The notes below the pieces were generated by a model. It was not told where the DNA came from, did no database searches, and worked only from the letters and a program-made list of their open reading frames with translations. From Peribacillus frigoritolerans (lineage in GTDB: Bacteria > Bacillota > Bacilli > Bacillales > DSM-1321): a DNA stretch of 64,000 nt. The stretch is from the NCBI RefSeq assembly GCF_030676415.1, contig NZ_JAUUTW010000003.1, positions 186,001 through 250,000 on the forward strand. The letters run 5' to 3'. Below, one piece after another: positions 45,130-52,685 of the stretch. The position numbers were made by a program, and so were the translations under genes. Every line of letters starts with the position of its first letter. Positions within the stretch are counted from its first letter, which is position 1.

Positions 45130-45745
45130 CTATGTGAAATTTATACACAATCCAAATTCGTGATAGATACGTAGGAGCAGGGCAGCCAGGAACATGCCAA
45201 TTGCTTGCGGCAGGATCGCCGACCATCCGTCAACTTCATTCCATCTGACAACAATGACATATGTAACATAACCCACCGTTGAAATGGCAAGGTAAAAAAC
45301 CCCTTTTTTCATGCTTCCTTCTTTTTTGTCATCACCATCGCCGTAGCTCGTCAGCAAGACACCTGTAACCAAACAGATTATTGCGCAACAATGCCGATGA
45401 TGATTGTCATCTTGTCATTCCATTCCCTGAAAATGATAACCGCAAAAAATGTATTTCCTAGAATTTGCAGTCCTGTTGAGATAGGAACGGTCTTCGATAC
45501 CCCGATTTCCTTGACGCTATTGAATTGAAATAACTGCCCGAATGCCCAGCCTATCCCGGAAATGATGCCGACAATCCACACTAGACTGCTCCATTCCGGC
45601 GGATTGATGAAAGACATCATGATGGCGAACAGCCGATTGTAATGCCAAGTGTTTGATTATAAGAGTTACCTCCGTGTTTTTCGGAAACAAGCACTAAGCT
45701 GCCCCAAGTCAAAGCAGGGAGGAGCGCAAAGAGAAAATCTTCCAC
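45130..45745 (-). pseudogene. GRP-family sugar transporter (GlcU-like), frameshifted and truncated
   Basis: Read on the minus strand from GTG 45745 (AGGAGAT ribosome-binding site) the start is FLFALLPALTWGSLVLVS, then YNQTLGITIG, the first helices of the GRP/GlcU glucose uptake family. The frame breaks just after this, before LFAIMMSFI near 45625. It continues through WIVGIISGIGWAFGQLFQFNS to IIGIVA, where a one-base deletion near 45378 creates a stop. The next frame resumes with LVTGVLLTSYGD but ends at INFT, leaving out the last hundred or so residues of the normal ten-helix protein. Two frame breaks plus a C-terminal truncation mean no functional transporter. Confidence 0.85.
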
Positions 45746-45959
45746 AAAATTTCATCTCCTAAACTAGAAAACAATGTTTTAATGAATATAAAATAGGTAG
45801 TTAGTAAGCTATTGATTGTAATTAGAGTTTTCCCTTTACAAGGGAAAGAAAAACATGGTTTTAATTTACCAATTTGTCATTTTATTTTTCAGGGTGGAAA
45901 CAATGAAATAATAAGTGGTTTATGGTACTTTTAATTTAAAAATAGTTAGGAGAAATAGT

Positions 45960-46520
45960 ATGACGACACTGAATGAATGGTTTGAAAAGGGGATTCCTGC
46001 TAAAGAATTTGTATTTTCGATGAAAGTTCATAAAGAAAACTTACAATCGATTCAGGAGGGTTTTTCCATTTCTGCAGAGGAACAAGGTTTTTTTGATGAA
46101 CTAAAGACGAAGGAACTTCGAGCCATTGTCATTACTGAAGACTGGTGCGGAGACGCAATGATGAACATTCCAATACTGCTGAATATATCTGAAGCGGCAA
46201 ATATTGAAACTCGCATGGTTTTACGAGATCAAAATCTTGAACTGATGGATCAATACTTAACGAATGGAACAGCGCGTTCGATTCCCATTTTTATATTCAT
46301 TGATAAGAATGGTGAAGAAAAAGCTGTTTGGGGACCTCGTGCACCAAAGGTACAAGAGTACGTAATGGAGTTAAGGTCTGACCTGCCGGCCAAGGATGAT
46401 GAACGTTTCGAGGCAGAGCAAAAAGCAGTTATTAAAAAGATAACTGCGGCTTTTGCTGAAGAAAAACACCTGTGGGACGAAGTATACAGCAGTATCAAGG
46501 AAGCATTGGGGAGCTGCTGA
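45960..46520 (+). CDS. Thioredoxin-like protein with single-Cys CGDA site
   Basis: A 186-residue cytosolic protein of the thioredoxin_9 type. The thioredoxin active-site position reads EDWCGDAMMNIP near residue 60. Only the first cysteine remains, with Gly-Asp in place of the usual CxxC, so ordinary dithiol redox chemistry is unlikely. The cis-proline region SIPIFIFIDKNGEE near residue 103 confirms the fold. Relatives are common in Firmicutes and of unknown function. An upstream ATG (45915) is open, but TTAGGAGAAATAGT places the start at 45960. It is a single gene between the broken sugar transporter and a MITE-like element. Confidence 0.82.
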   Translation: MTTLNEWFEKGIPAKEFVFSMKVHKENLQSIQEGFSISAEEQGFFDELKTKELRAIVITEDWCGDAMMNIPILLNISEAANIETRMVLRDQNLELMDQYLTNGTARSIPIFIFIDKNGEEKAVWGPRAPKVQEYVMELRSDLPAKDDERFEAEQKAVIKKITAAFAEEKHLWDEVYSSIKEALGSC

Positions 46521-46594
46521 CAGCGGGTATATCACTTTCTGACCTGTCCAAAAGCGGGTGGTAAGCCCATTTTGGAGTTTCTTCCATTATGAAG

Positions 46595-46708
46595 GGCTGT
46601 TTCAAAACGGAGACTGCAACCTGATTGGTTGGTGAATATATAGATATGTTTCCTAACAGTTTTTTCTATAGTATTCACGGTTCTTGAGTGCATGGTTTTG
46701 GAACAGCC
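46595..46708. mobile_element. MITE-like inverted-repeat element, 114 bp
   Basis: Ends GGCTGTTTCAAAAC and GTTTTGGAACAGCC are inverted repeats matching at 13 of 14 bases and are separated by about 86 bases of non-coding DNA. They look like insertion-sequence termini. No transposase and no clear target duplication are seen. It lies between the thioredoxin-like gene and the start of the NRPS-associated region. Confidence 0.5.
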
Positions 46709-46718
46709 TTTTCATTTT

Positions 46719-47264
46719 TTATGATTCTGGAATAATTGTAACGCCGATTGTTCGAATAGGAGAGTCTTGTTTGGCACTTTGATTCGTAGCTTTGTAGTAT
46801 TTTAACATTAAATCGTTCAATTCATTTTGGAAGTTAATAAAGCTTTCATCATCAAGCTTTAGTTCTAAAAGGGAAAAGGTTGAACCATCTTCCGCGCAGT
46901 CTTTTTCTTCTAATTTAGTAAGATAGTTTTGATATTGAGTCATAAGCGATAATTGATAATAAGAAAAATAGTTCACCTTTTTCTCATTAGAAGATTTTTT
47001 CCATTCTTCCCCGCTAAGTCGCGCTTCTTCTTCATTTAAAACATAGTATTTTTCGGATACGGATCTCACTTTTTTCTCTTTTGCAATACGAATGACCCCT
47101 GAATCCAACAAAACCTGTATATGTCTATATAATGTTGCTTGGGGCACATCTTTAATGACTTTTAACATTTCTAATGGTGTTAAACCATTTTCCCTGTTTC
47201 TCATTAAAGCTTGGGAAATCTTTATTCGTACAGGGTGCATTAAAATTTCAGCTTTATTAATCAT
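46719..47264 (-). CDS. Winged-helix transcriptional regulator of the ABC/NRPS region
   Basis: A 181-residue DNA-binding protein. Residues 1-70 form a winged helix of the ArsR/HTH_20 kind (LMHPVRIKISQALM..., then PQATLYRHIQVLLDSGVIRI). The rest is mainly helical with a charged middle (about 80-110) and may be a dimerisation or ligand domain. Such regulators typically repress a divergent transporter operon. Here the next gene on the other strand begins a YxlE/F/G-like ABC operon. Palindromes in the divergent region (47529, 47617) are candidate operators, one of which recurs ahead of the NRPS genes. The ligand may be the peptide product, which is inference. Confidence 0.82.
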   Translation of the reverse strand: MINKAEILMHPVRIKISQALMRNRENGLTPLEMLKVIKDVPQATLYRHIQVLLDSGVIRIAKEKKVRSVSEKYYVLNEEEARLSGEEWKKSSNEKKVNYFSYYQLSLMTQYQNYLTKLEEKDCAEDGSTFSLLELKLDDESFINFQNELNDLMLKYYKATNQSAKQDSPIRTIGVTIIPES

Positions 47265-47528
47265 CTTATTCTCCTCACATTGGAAATTATAACTGGATAA
47301 TTTTTAATCAATTTTAATGTTGGTCATGAATAATAAGTTTAATTCGTCATATATTGTAATGTTTGAATCATTTTCATTTAATAAAAATGACACGGTTCGA
47401 AAAATAATATTACCGAAATATGTTTTCGAAGTAAATAATAAGCCTTTTTAAATAATTTTAATTTTAAGAAATTAATTTCTTTATGTAAAACTTAATAAAA
47501 TATCACTATATTTTTATTATTATTCATT

Positions 47529-47544
47529 ATGATAATATTATCAT
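47529..47544. promoter_or_regulatory. Palindrome in the divergent regulator/ABC promoter region
   Basis: A perfect 16-base palindrome ATGATAATATTATCAT lies about 140 bases before the PLDc_N gene. It is similar to Fur-type half-sites but lacks the usual central spacer base. It is a candidate operator for the adjacent regulator. The surrounding 47265-47668 is very A+T-rich and otherwise featureless. Confidence 0.5.
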
Positions 47545-47616
47545 TATAAATAACAATAAAAACTAAAACAATATTTTATTAAAGAAAAAAATAGGTGCAA
47601 AATTCCAATTTAGATG

Positions 47617-47640
47617 TTATCATTATCGATAATGATAATA
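47617..47640. promoter_or_regulatory. 22-bp perfect palindrome/shared operator, ABC operon copy
   Basis: Positions 47617-47638 form a perfect palindrome centred on ATCGAT. The part 47623-47640, TTATCGATAATGATAATA, recurs without change at 52557-52574 ahead of the phosphopantetheinyl transferase/NRPS genes. It lies close upstream of the ABC operon and so could overlap its promoter. Confidence 0.7.
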
Positions 47641-47668
47641 ATATTTCGTTTTCAAAGGAGTGGTATAT

Positions 47669-47908
47669 ATGGAATTGCATTATGGATGGAACGAATTGAA
47701 AGATATTGATTTCATGTCTATTCTGCCGATTATTTTACCGGTAATTGCTATTGGAATGATTTTAGTCCTTATAGCATTAATTGATTTATACAGAAATCGA
47801 AAGACGAGGAAAAATGTTTTATTGTGGACACTCATCATTATTTTTGCAAATACTATCGGTCCAATTCTGTACTTCGTTATTGGTAGAAAGGACAGTGAGA
47901 GAATATGA
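47669..47908 (+). CDS. PLDc_N small membrane protein (YxlE-like)
   Basis: A 79-residue membrane protein with two helices (about 15-38 and 50-72) and the C-terminal motif TIGPILYFVIGRKD of the phospholipase-D-nuclease N-terminal (PLDc_N) family. In B. subtilis, YxlE of this family is encoded just before the ABC ATPase YxlF and permease YxlG, the same order as here. YxlE affects the SigY system. A role in the ABC complex or its control is inferred. GTG 47660 opens the frame, but AAAGGAGTGG spaces correctly to ATG 47669. Its stop overlaps the ATPase start by four bases. Confidence 0.8.
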   Translation: MELHYGWNELKDIDFMSILPIILPVIAIGMILVLIALIDLYRNRKTRKNVLLWTLIIIFANTIGPILYFVIGRKDSERI

Positions 47909-48810
47909 AATTAGAGATTAAAAATGTTACAAAAAAATTCAAAGAAAAAACAGCGGTCAATAATTTTTCAATGGAACTGCAATCAGGGGAATGTGTTGGA
48001 TTGATAGGGCCAAATGGGGCTGGTAAATCGACACTGATAAAAGTGATTGCAGATATTATAGATCCAAGTATGGGAGAAGTATTGCTTGATGGTAAGAAAA
48101 TTTCAAAAATGAAAAAGGAAATAGGCTACTTACCACAATACCCTAACTTCTTTCAATGGATGACTGCGAAGGAAACTCTTACTTTCATGGGGCAGCTCTC
48201 GGGTATCAAGAGGGAAGAATTATTAAGCGGCATCCCAGAGATATTGTCGAAAGTGGGGTTGAGCGGGGAAGAGAATTCAAAGGTGCGGACTTTTTCAGGC
48301 GGAATGAAACAAAGGCTTGGAATTGCACAGGCGCTGTTACATAAACCAGCATTGATTGTCATGGATGAACCGGTTTCGGCATTAGATCCAATCGGCCGGA
48401 GAGAAGTGTTAAATATCATAAAAGAGATAAAGAAAGATACGACAATTTTATTATCGACGCATATATTAAGCGATGCAGAAGAAATATGTGAGAGGTTTGT
48501 CATTATAAAAAGTGGTAAAAAAATTGAGGATACAACAATATCGGAATTATTAAACAGGAATAGCGGAAATAAAATCAATGTCGACATAACCTCTAAAAGT
48601 CAAAAATGGATTGAAAATGTTAAAAGCTTGAACTTTGTCAAAGGTGTAGAGGTAATGGGAAATAAATTGAAGATAGAAGTGGAAAATATTGAGTCAAACA
48701 AGAATATGTTACTGGCGAATGCTTTAGAGCATAATGTTGATCTTGTAAAGTTCGAAATAGATAACGATACATTGGAAGAGATATTCTTAAAATTGGTGGT
48801 GGAAAAATGA
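47905..48810 (+). CDS. ABC transporter ATPase (YxlF/bacitracin-export type)
   Basis: ATP-binding subunit of an exporter, 301 residues. The N-terminal domain has Walker A GPNGAGKST near residue 35, the signature FSGGMKQR near residue 131, Walker B ALIVMDEPVSALDP and the switch LSTHI. Residues about 220-301 are the helical C-terminal tail common to BcrA/YxlF-type peptide exporters. The gene is coupled by ATGA overlaps to the PLDc_N gene before it and to the permease after it. The system probably exports or gives immunity to a peptide, plausibly the NRPS product encoded downstream. The direction and substrate are inferred. Confidence 0.88.
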   Translation: MKLEIKNVTKKFKEKTAVNNFSMELQSGECVGLIGPNGAGKSTLIKVIADIIDPSMGEVLLDGKKISKMKKEIGYLPQYPNFFQWMTAKETLTFMGQLSGIKREELLSGIPEILSKVGLSGEENSKVRTFSGGMKQRLGIAQALLHKPALIVMDEPVSALDPIGRREVLNIIKEIKKDTTILLSTHILSDAEEICERFVIIKSGKKIEDTTISELLNRNSGNKINVDITSKSQKWIENVKSLNFVKGVEVMGNKLKIEVENIESNKNMLLANALEHNVDLVKFEIDNDTLEEIFLKLVVEK

Positions 48811-49595
48811 ATAATTTTGCCGTTTTAGCTAAAAAGGAATTTGTTCAGATGGTACGTGAATTTAAAGTGATTTGGCTGCCGCTTGTATTTATATTTTTAG
48901 GAATAACTCAACCGGTTGTAAGCTATTATTTACCTTCAATATTAGAGGCACTGGGCGGGGGCCAGGGGATTACCATTGATCCAAGTATGGCTGCCCAAAA
49001 AGGCGGAGAAGTTCTTGCTAGTACCTTAGGGTCTCAATTTGATCAGCTAGGGGTCATGATCATCATCGTTTCCATGATGGGAGTCGTACAATCCGATAAA
49101 GCGAATGGGATGCTGGCTTTCATTCTTACAAGGCCCGTGACGGTTGGATCTTATATAAGCGGGAAAATCATTTCCAATTATCTGTTTGTTGCCAGCAGTG
49201 TAGCATTGGGATATTTGGTTTCATATCTGTATGTAGTTTTTTTGTTTACGAGTGTTGATTTTGCGGATTTAATAGTGGCTTTGCTGTTCTATCTGCTGTG
49301 GATCCTATTTATCATTTCATTCACGACGATGATCAGTACCATTTTTAATAGTCAGGGTATTATTGCATTAATTTCGATAGTATTTCTCCTCGGCTGTAGA
49401 ATCATAGTTGGATTAAGTCCGGTAATAGACAATGTGAATCCAGCAAGCATGAGTAAACATGCCATGGAAGTACTGATTTTAGGCACAGTCAATTCACAGG
49501 CGATTTGGGGTGCATTAGCAGCACTTGCGTTGACGGCAGTAGCGATATTGGTAACGAACATATGGATTTCAAAAAAGAAATTCAATAACGAGTAA
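48807..49595 (+). CDS. ABC-2 type permease (YxlG-like)
   Basis: Membrane partner of the preceding ATPase, 262 residues with about six helices and a long extracellular loop between the first two (residues about 45-85). Typical ABC-2 features are the N-terminal cytosolic AVLAKKEFVQMVREFK and VMMGVVQSDKANGMLAFILTRP near residue 95, which contacts the ATPase. It overlaps the ATPase gene by four bases, and a 48-base gap follows before the next ATPase. Together with the PLDc_N protein it makes a complete YxlE/F/G-like module. Confidence 0.86.
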   Translation: MNNFAVLAKKEFVQMVREFKVIWLPLVFIFLGITQPVVSYYLPSILEALGGGQGITIDPSMAAQKGGEVLASTLGSQFDQLGVMIIIVSMMGVVQSDKANGMLAFILTRPVTVGSYISGKIISNYLFVASSVALGYLVSYLYVVFLFTSVDFADLIVALLFYLLWILFIISFTTMISTIFNSQGIIALISIVFLLGCRIIVGLSPVIDNVNPASMSKHAMEVLILGTVNSQAIWGALAALALTAVAILVTNIWISKKKFNNE

Positions 49596-49643
49596 GTTGG
49601 GATGGAAATGTGTTAATCATGAAGTGATGGGAGGATGATAACT

Positions 49644-50360
49644 TTGTTAAGCATCACAGATTTAGAGAAAAGCTACTCGGCCAAGAAGATTTTGAATGGT
49701 GTAAATCTAGAAATCAAAAAAGGGGAAATTTTAGGTTTCATAGGAGCAAATGGTGCAGGGAAAACTACGACGCTGAACATTATTACGGGCATTTTAGATT
49801 CTGAAAATGGAAAGGTTGAAATAAATGGCCTGACCAATGAAGACGGCATTGAATATAAAAAACAATTTTTCTTCATCCCTGATACTATCAATGTGTTTAA
49901 CAATGTTTCGGGATTTGATTGGATTCGTTTCTTGATGAACCTATATGGAAATGATGACAAAGAACGTTTGGGGAAATATATCAATCGGTTTGGGATGCAG
50001 GAGTCCATTAAAAAGCCTATGGGAAGTTATTCTTATGGAATGATGCATAAGGTATCCCTGATAGCGGCTTTTACCATTAATCCCCCGATCATCATTATGG
50101 ATGAACCATTAAATGGATTAGATCCAAACGCCGTTTTAGTTTTTAAGGGGTTAATCAAACAATATGTTGAAATGGGCGGTACAGTGTTTTTCTCGACGCA
50201 TCTGCTGGATGTGGCAGAGAAAATTTGTAATACAGTGGCTATTTTAAAAGAGGGGAAAATCATCCTGCATGATGAAATACAAAATATAATAGGTGAAAGT
50301 TCATTAGAATCTACCTTTATGGAGGCTCAGGTATATGAAGGAAAAACTTCAGTTAACTAG
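49644..50360 (+). CDS. Second ABC transporter ATPase (exporter)
   Basis: A 238-residue ATPase. Walker A is GANGAGKTT near residue 35 and Walker B is IIIMDEPLNGLDP. The signature reads SYSYGMMHK, a degenerate form of LSGGQ, near residue 131; the switch is FFSTHLLD. Such unusual signatures occur in YtrB/EcsA-like exporters. A start at ATG 49635 would sit one base from the GGGAGG site, so TTG 49644, nine bases away, is preferred (MLSITDLEKS). The gene ends inside the beginning of the next one (26-base overlap), which forms its membrane partner. Its own substrate is unknown; NRPS product export is plausible. Confidence 0.84.
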   Translation: MLSITDLEKSYSAKKILNGVNLEIKKGEILGFIGANGAGKTTTLNIITGILDSENGKVEINGLTNEDGIEYKKQFFFIPDTINVFNNVSGFDWIRFLMNLYGNDDKERLGKYINRFGMQESIKKPMGSYSYGMMHKVSLIAAFTINPPIIIMDEPLNGLDPNAVLVFKGLIKQYVEMGGTVFFSTHLLDVAEKICNTVAILKEGKIILHDEIQNIIGESSLESTFMEAQVYEGKTSVN

Positions 50361-51927
50361 ATTTTTCGTTGCTTCCTTCTATAAAATGCCCAAGCAGACA
50401 ATGTTGCAGGCTGTACTGATAATAGCCGTTTTTTATATGTTTTTGCAGCTGACTGCCGTAAACGCCTTTGTTTATTTTCTTGGAGATACCGAGGTCTTCC
50501 TGTTTTATAATTTAACGATTTCTAGCATTCTCGTCTTTGCATTGGTTTGCTATTTGTCCACATCACAAATATTTTCTTATTATGAATTTAAAGTATTGGC
50601 ACCTCTGCCACTCACCTATAAGGAAATATCAAGGGCTAAGGTTTTAAGTAGCTTATGGGTTCCTATCATCTTATCAATGGTAATCCAAGTGCCAACAATA
50701 GGCTTCTTGATAGTCGACCTAAAGTTTATGGAAGCGTTTAAATTATTTATATTTTTACCGATTGTAAATGGTTTAACGGCTTTGCTCCTGCTTTTTATCC
50801 TATCGTGCATTAATAGGTATTATTATAGATTCAAAAATAAAGTAGCATACTTAATGGTGAACATTGCCGTTATCCTAATGCTTTTGATTATTTCCATTGT
50901 ATATTTTGCCGGAAAATCATCAATTGCTATATCAAAGGTCATCTCGGAAATAGATTTGGATTCTATTGAAGGGCTAAAAAACTCGTTGGAATTCATAATG
51001 AGGCATATGTTTGAAACCGCGAATATGATACCAGTGATTAAATGGCTACTGGATGCTTTTGTATCAAATGAAATAACTGTTCAATTTTTCATTATTTATA
51101 TTTCGATACTAGTAATTGGTTTCCTATTGTTTTCATTTATTATAGAAAACATTTCTGTTCATTATTTTAAAAACGGATTATTTGGAAATAACAAAACGAA
51201 TGTAAAAAATTCAAAGGTTAACATATCCAAAAATCAATGGAGCAACTATTTACAAAGAGAGATATGGATCATTAAGTCTGAAGCATATTTTAAGATGCAA
51301 ATCGCTTTAGGTCTTTTATTGCCGCCGATCTTTTCACTTGTCATGTTATTGCTGATTCAGAATGAAGTGTTCCCGAATTATTTGAATATAACGAAAGAGG
51401 GGGTCTTTGATAAATACTTTTCATATTCGGTCCTTTTCTTGTGTTGTATAAATAATATAAGCGGAACCCCATATTCAAGGGAAGGGAAATACCACTATTT
51501 ATTGAAAAGTGCCCCTTTTGATGAAAAATATGTTTATTTTTCTAAAGTGATATTTTCATCAATAATCAGTATTATAGCCGTAGTGATCAGCTTTTTGATA
51601 TTTGCACTATTTGGTTATTGGGAAATGGAAAATGCAGTCATGTTATTAATTACTTCTAGTTTAGTGGTTTGCTATAATCTTCTAACACCATTATATGATA
51701 TGAAAAATCCTAGTATAGAATGGGAGAACCCATCTGCTGCTATTAAATCAAACCCCAATGTATTAATAAGCCTGCTTTATGGATTGCCATTATTAATCAT
51801 GGTGACAGCCATTCATTTTGGCTTGGTTTGGTTCAGTGTCCAACCCCTGATGGGAGCTCTCATAATTTTAATGATCGCAATAGCGATCAATGCCATTTTG
51901 ATTAATAGATTGAAATTAAATTTATGA
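50335..51927 (+). CDS. Large membrane component of the second ABC exporter
   Basis: A 530-residue integral membrane protein with about twelve hydrophobic segments in two sets, separated by a polar, asparagine-rich region (about residues 285-310). It has no recognisable catalytic motif. The short segments PLTYKEISRAKVLSS (near 90) and APFDEKYVYFSKVI (near 395) are of the kind that occur at ATPase-contacting loops in ABC-2-type permeases of this size class. It starts inside the preceding ATPase gene with GGAGG well placed, so coupling is tight and the two form one exporter. The last gene of the ABC group, it is followed by 88 bases and then the OrfA-like gene. Confidence 0.8.
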   Translation: MKEKLQLTRFFVASFYKMPKQTMLQAVLIIAVFYMFLQLTAVNAFVYFLGDTEVFLFYNLTISSILVFALVCYLSTSQIFSYYEFKVLAPLPLTYKEISRAKVLSSLWVPIILSMVIQVPTIGFLIVDLKFMEAFKLFIFLPIVNGLTALLLLFILSCINRYYYRFKNKVAYLMVNIAVILMLLIISIVYFAGKSSIAISKVISEIDLDSIEGLKNSLEFIMRHMFETANMIPVIKWLLDAFVSNEITVQFFIIYISILVIGFLLFSFIIENISVHYFKNGLFGNNKTNVKNSKVNISKNQWSNYLQREIWIIKSEAYFKMQIALGLLLPPIFSLVMLLLIQNEVFPNYLNITKEGVFDKYFSYSVLFLCCINNISGTPYSREGKYHYLLKSAPFDEKYVYFSKVIFSSIISIIAVVISFLIFALFGYWEMENAVMLLITSSLVVCYNLLTPLYDMKNPSIEWENPSAAIKSNPNVLISLLYGLPLLIMVTAIHFGLVWFSVQPLMGALIILMIAIAINAILINRLKLNL

Positions 51928-52015
51928 AAGTCTTTATATTAGAAAAATATTTCCGTTTGATAAAGGAAGTACAGAAAATCGGCACTAAATAAATTTAAAA
52001 AAGGAGTGTCTTATT

Positions 52016-52303
52016 ATGGGGAAACACCATGATAAAGATTTTAAAATTTATGCTGCTCGATTAGTATTGGAAGAAGGCAGAAAACCTAGAGAATTGGCCG
52101 AAGAACTTAATATCTCCATACCTACATTAAGAAATTGGATCAATATCTATAAAGAAACAAATGAAGAGGGATCGGCAGACTTCAGTAATGGTTTTTCAGT
52201 TCTCAGTCTGAAAGAGGAAAAGGATAAAATAATTAGAGATTTACAGGAAGAGAATGAAATATTAAAAAAGGCAATGCACATTTTTACGAAACAACCAAAA
52301 TGA
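52016..52303 (+). CDS. IS3-type OrfA-like DNA-binding protein, no OrfB
   Basis: A 95-residue protein with the HTH_Tnp_1 domain of IS3/IS911 OrfA. The helix-turn-helix KPRELAEELNISIPTLRNW lies at residues about 24-42, and the leucine-zipper segment DLQEENEILKKAMHIF near the end. In an active element OrfB (the DDE integrase) would overlap in the -1 frame; none follows, and no terminal inverted repeats are seen. It has its own AAAAGGAGTG ribosome-binding site and a perfect terminator directly after it. It is therefore either a remnant or a domesticated regulator inside the NRPS region. The A+T-rich codon use resembles its neighbours. Confidence 0.8.
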   Translation: MGKHHDKDFKIYAARLVLEEGRKPRELAEELNISIPTLRNWINIYKETNEEGSADFSNGFSVLSLKEEKDKIIRDLQEENEILKKAMHIFTKQPK

Positions 52304-52315
52304 TTGAACAGTATT

Positions 52316-52371
52316 AAAACCATATTTTATTTTTCACAAATTATAGTGAAAAATAAAATATGGTTTTTTTT
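52316..52371 (+). terminator. Perfect 22-bp terminator after the OrfA-like gene
   Basis: Arms at 52316-52337 and 52346-52367 are perfectly complementary over 22 bases (outer AAAACCATATTTT/AAAATATGGTTTT), with an eight-base loop and following T residues. It is the strongest hairpin in the window and probably separates the export operon from the biosynthetic operon. Confidence 0.93.
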
Positions 52372-52472
52372 AATTAGAAAATTTATTCTTTTCATGTGCA
52401 TTTTTTAAAGTTAAGTTTTTTAGACCGAATTTCACACGATAAGTCCTATGAAAATACTACTAAAGAGGAGAC

Positions 52473-52502
52473 ATGATGAAAATTGGTAAAGTTATTATGT
52501 AA
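52473..52502 (+). other. Possible nine-codon leader peptide
   Basis: AAAGAGGAGAC is followed by ATGATG and a stop after MMKIGKVIM. The ribosome-binding site is strong, but the frame is tiny. It lies between the terminator at 52316 and the shared operator at 52557. It could be a leader or a gene relic. Confidence 0.3.
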
Positions 52503-52556
52503 TGTAGATAATTTACAAATTTTTAATGGACTCGGCAAAATTGTTGTGATAAAGTG

Positions 52557-52574
52557 TTATCGATAATGATAATA
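52557..52574. promoter_or_regulatory. Shared operator, NRPS operon copy
   Basis: TTATCGATAATGATAATA is identical over 18 bases to 47623-47640. It lies about 110 bases before the phosphopantetheinyl transferase start in otherwise A+T-rich DNA (52372-52685), in a position suitable for control of the biosynthetic operon. Confidence 0.65.
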
Positions 52575-52685
52575 GGTAATAATTAACCTAGAAAATGAAA
52601 TAATTGTTTAAAAAAAGAAATTTTTGAGGAAAAAAATGGGTTAAAATTGCGAGATTCTAAAAAAAAGAGGGGAGGGAAATTATAA

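Noticed and set aside
46595-46708. Intrinsic terminator of the regulator gene at 46719
   Set aside because: The inverted arms are about 86 bases apart, far too distant for a terminator hairpin, and there is no T-run at the right place.
47529-47640. Classical Fur boxes and hence a siderophore cluster
   Set aside because: The GATAAT words are present, but their order and spacing do not match the 7-1-7 Fur arrangement, and no catechol, hydroxamate or siderophore-uptake genes are seen in the window. Fur is kept only as an alternative to test.
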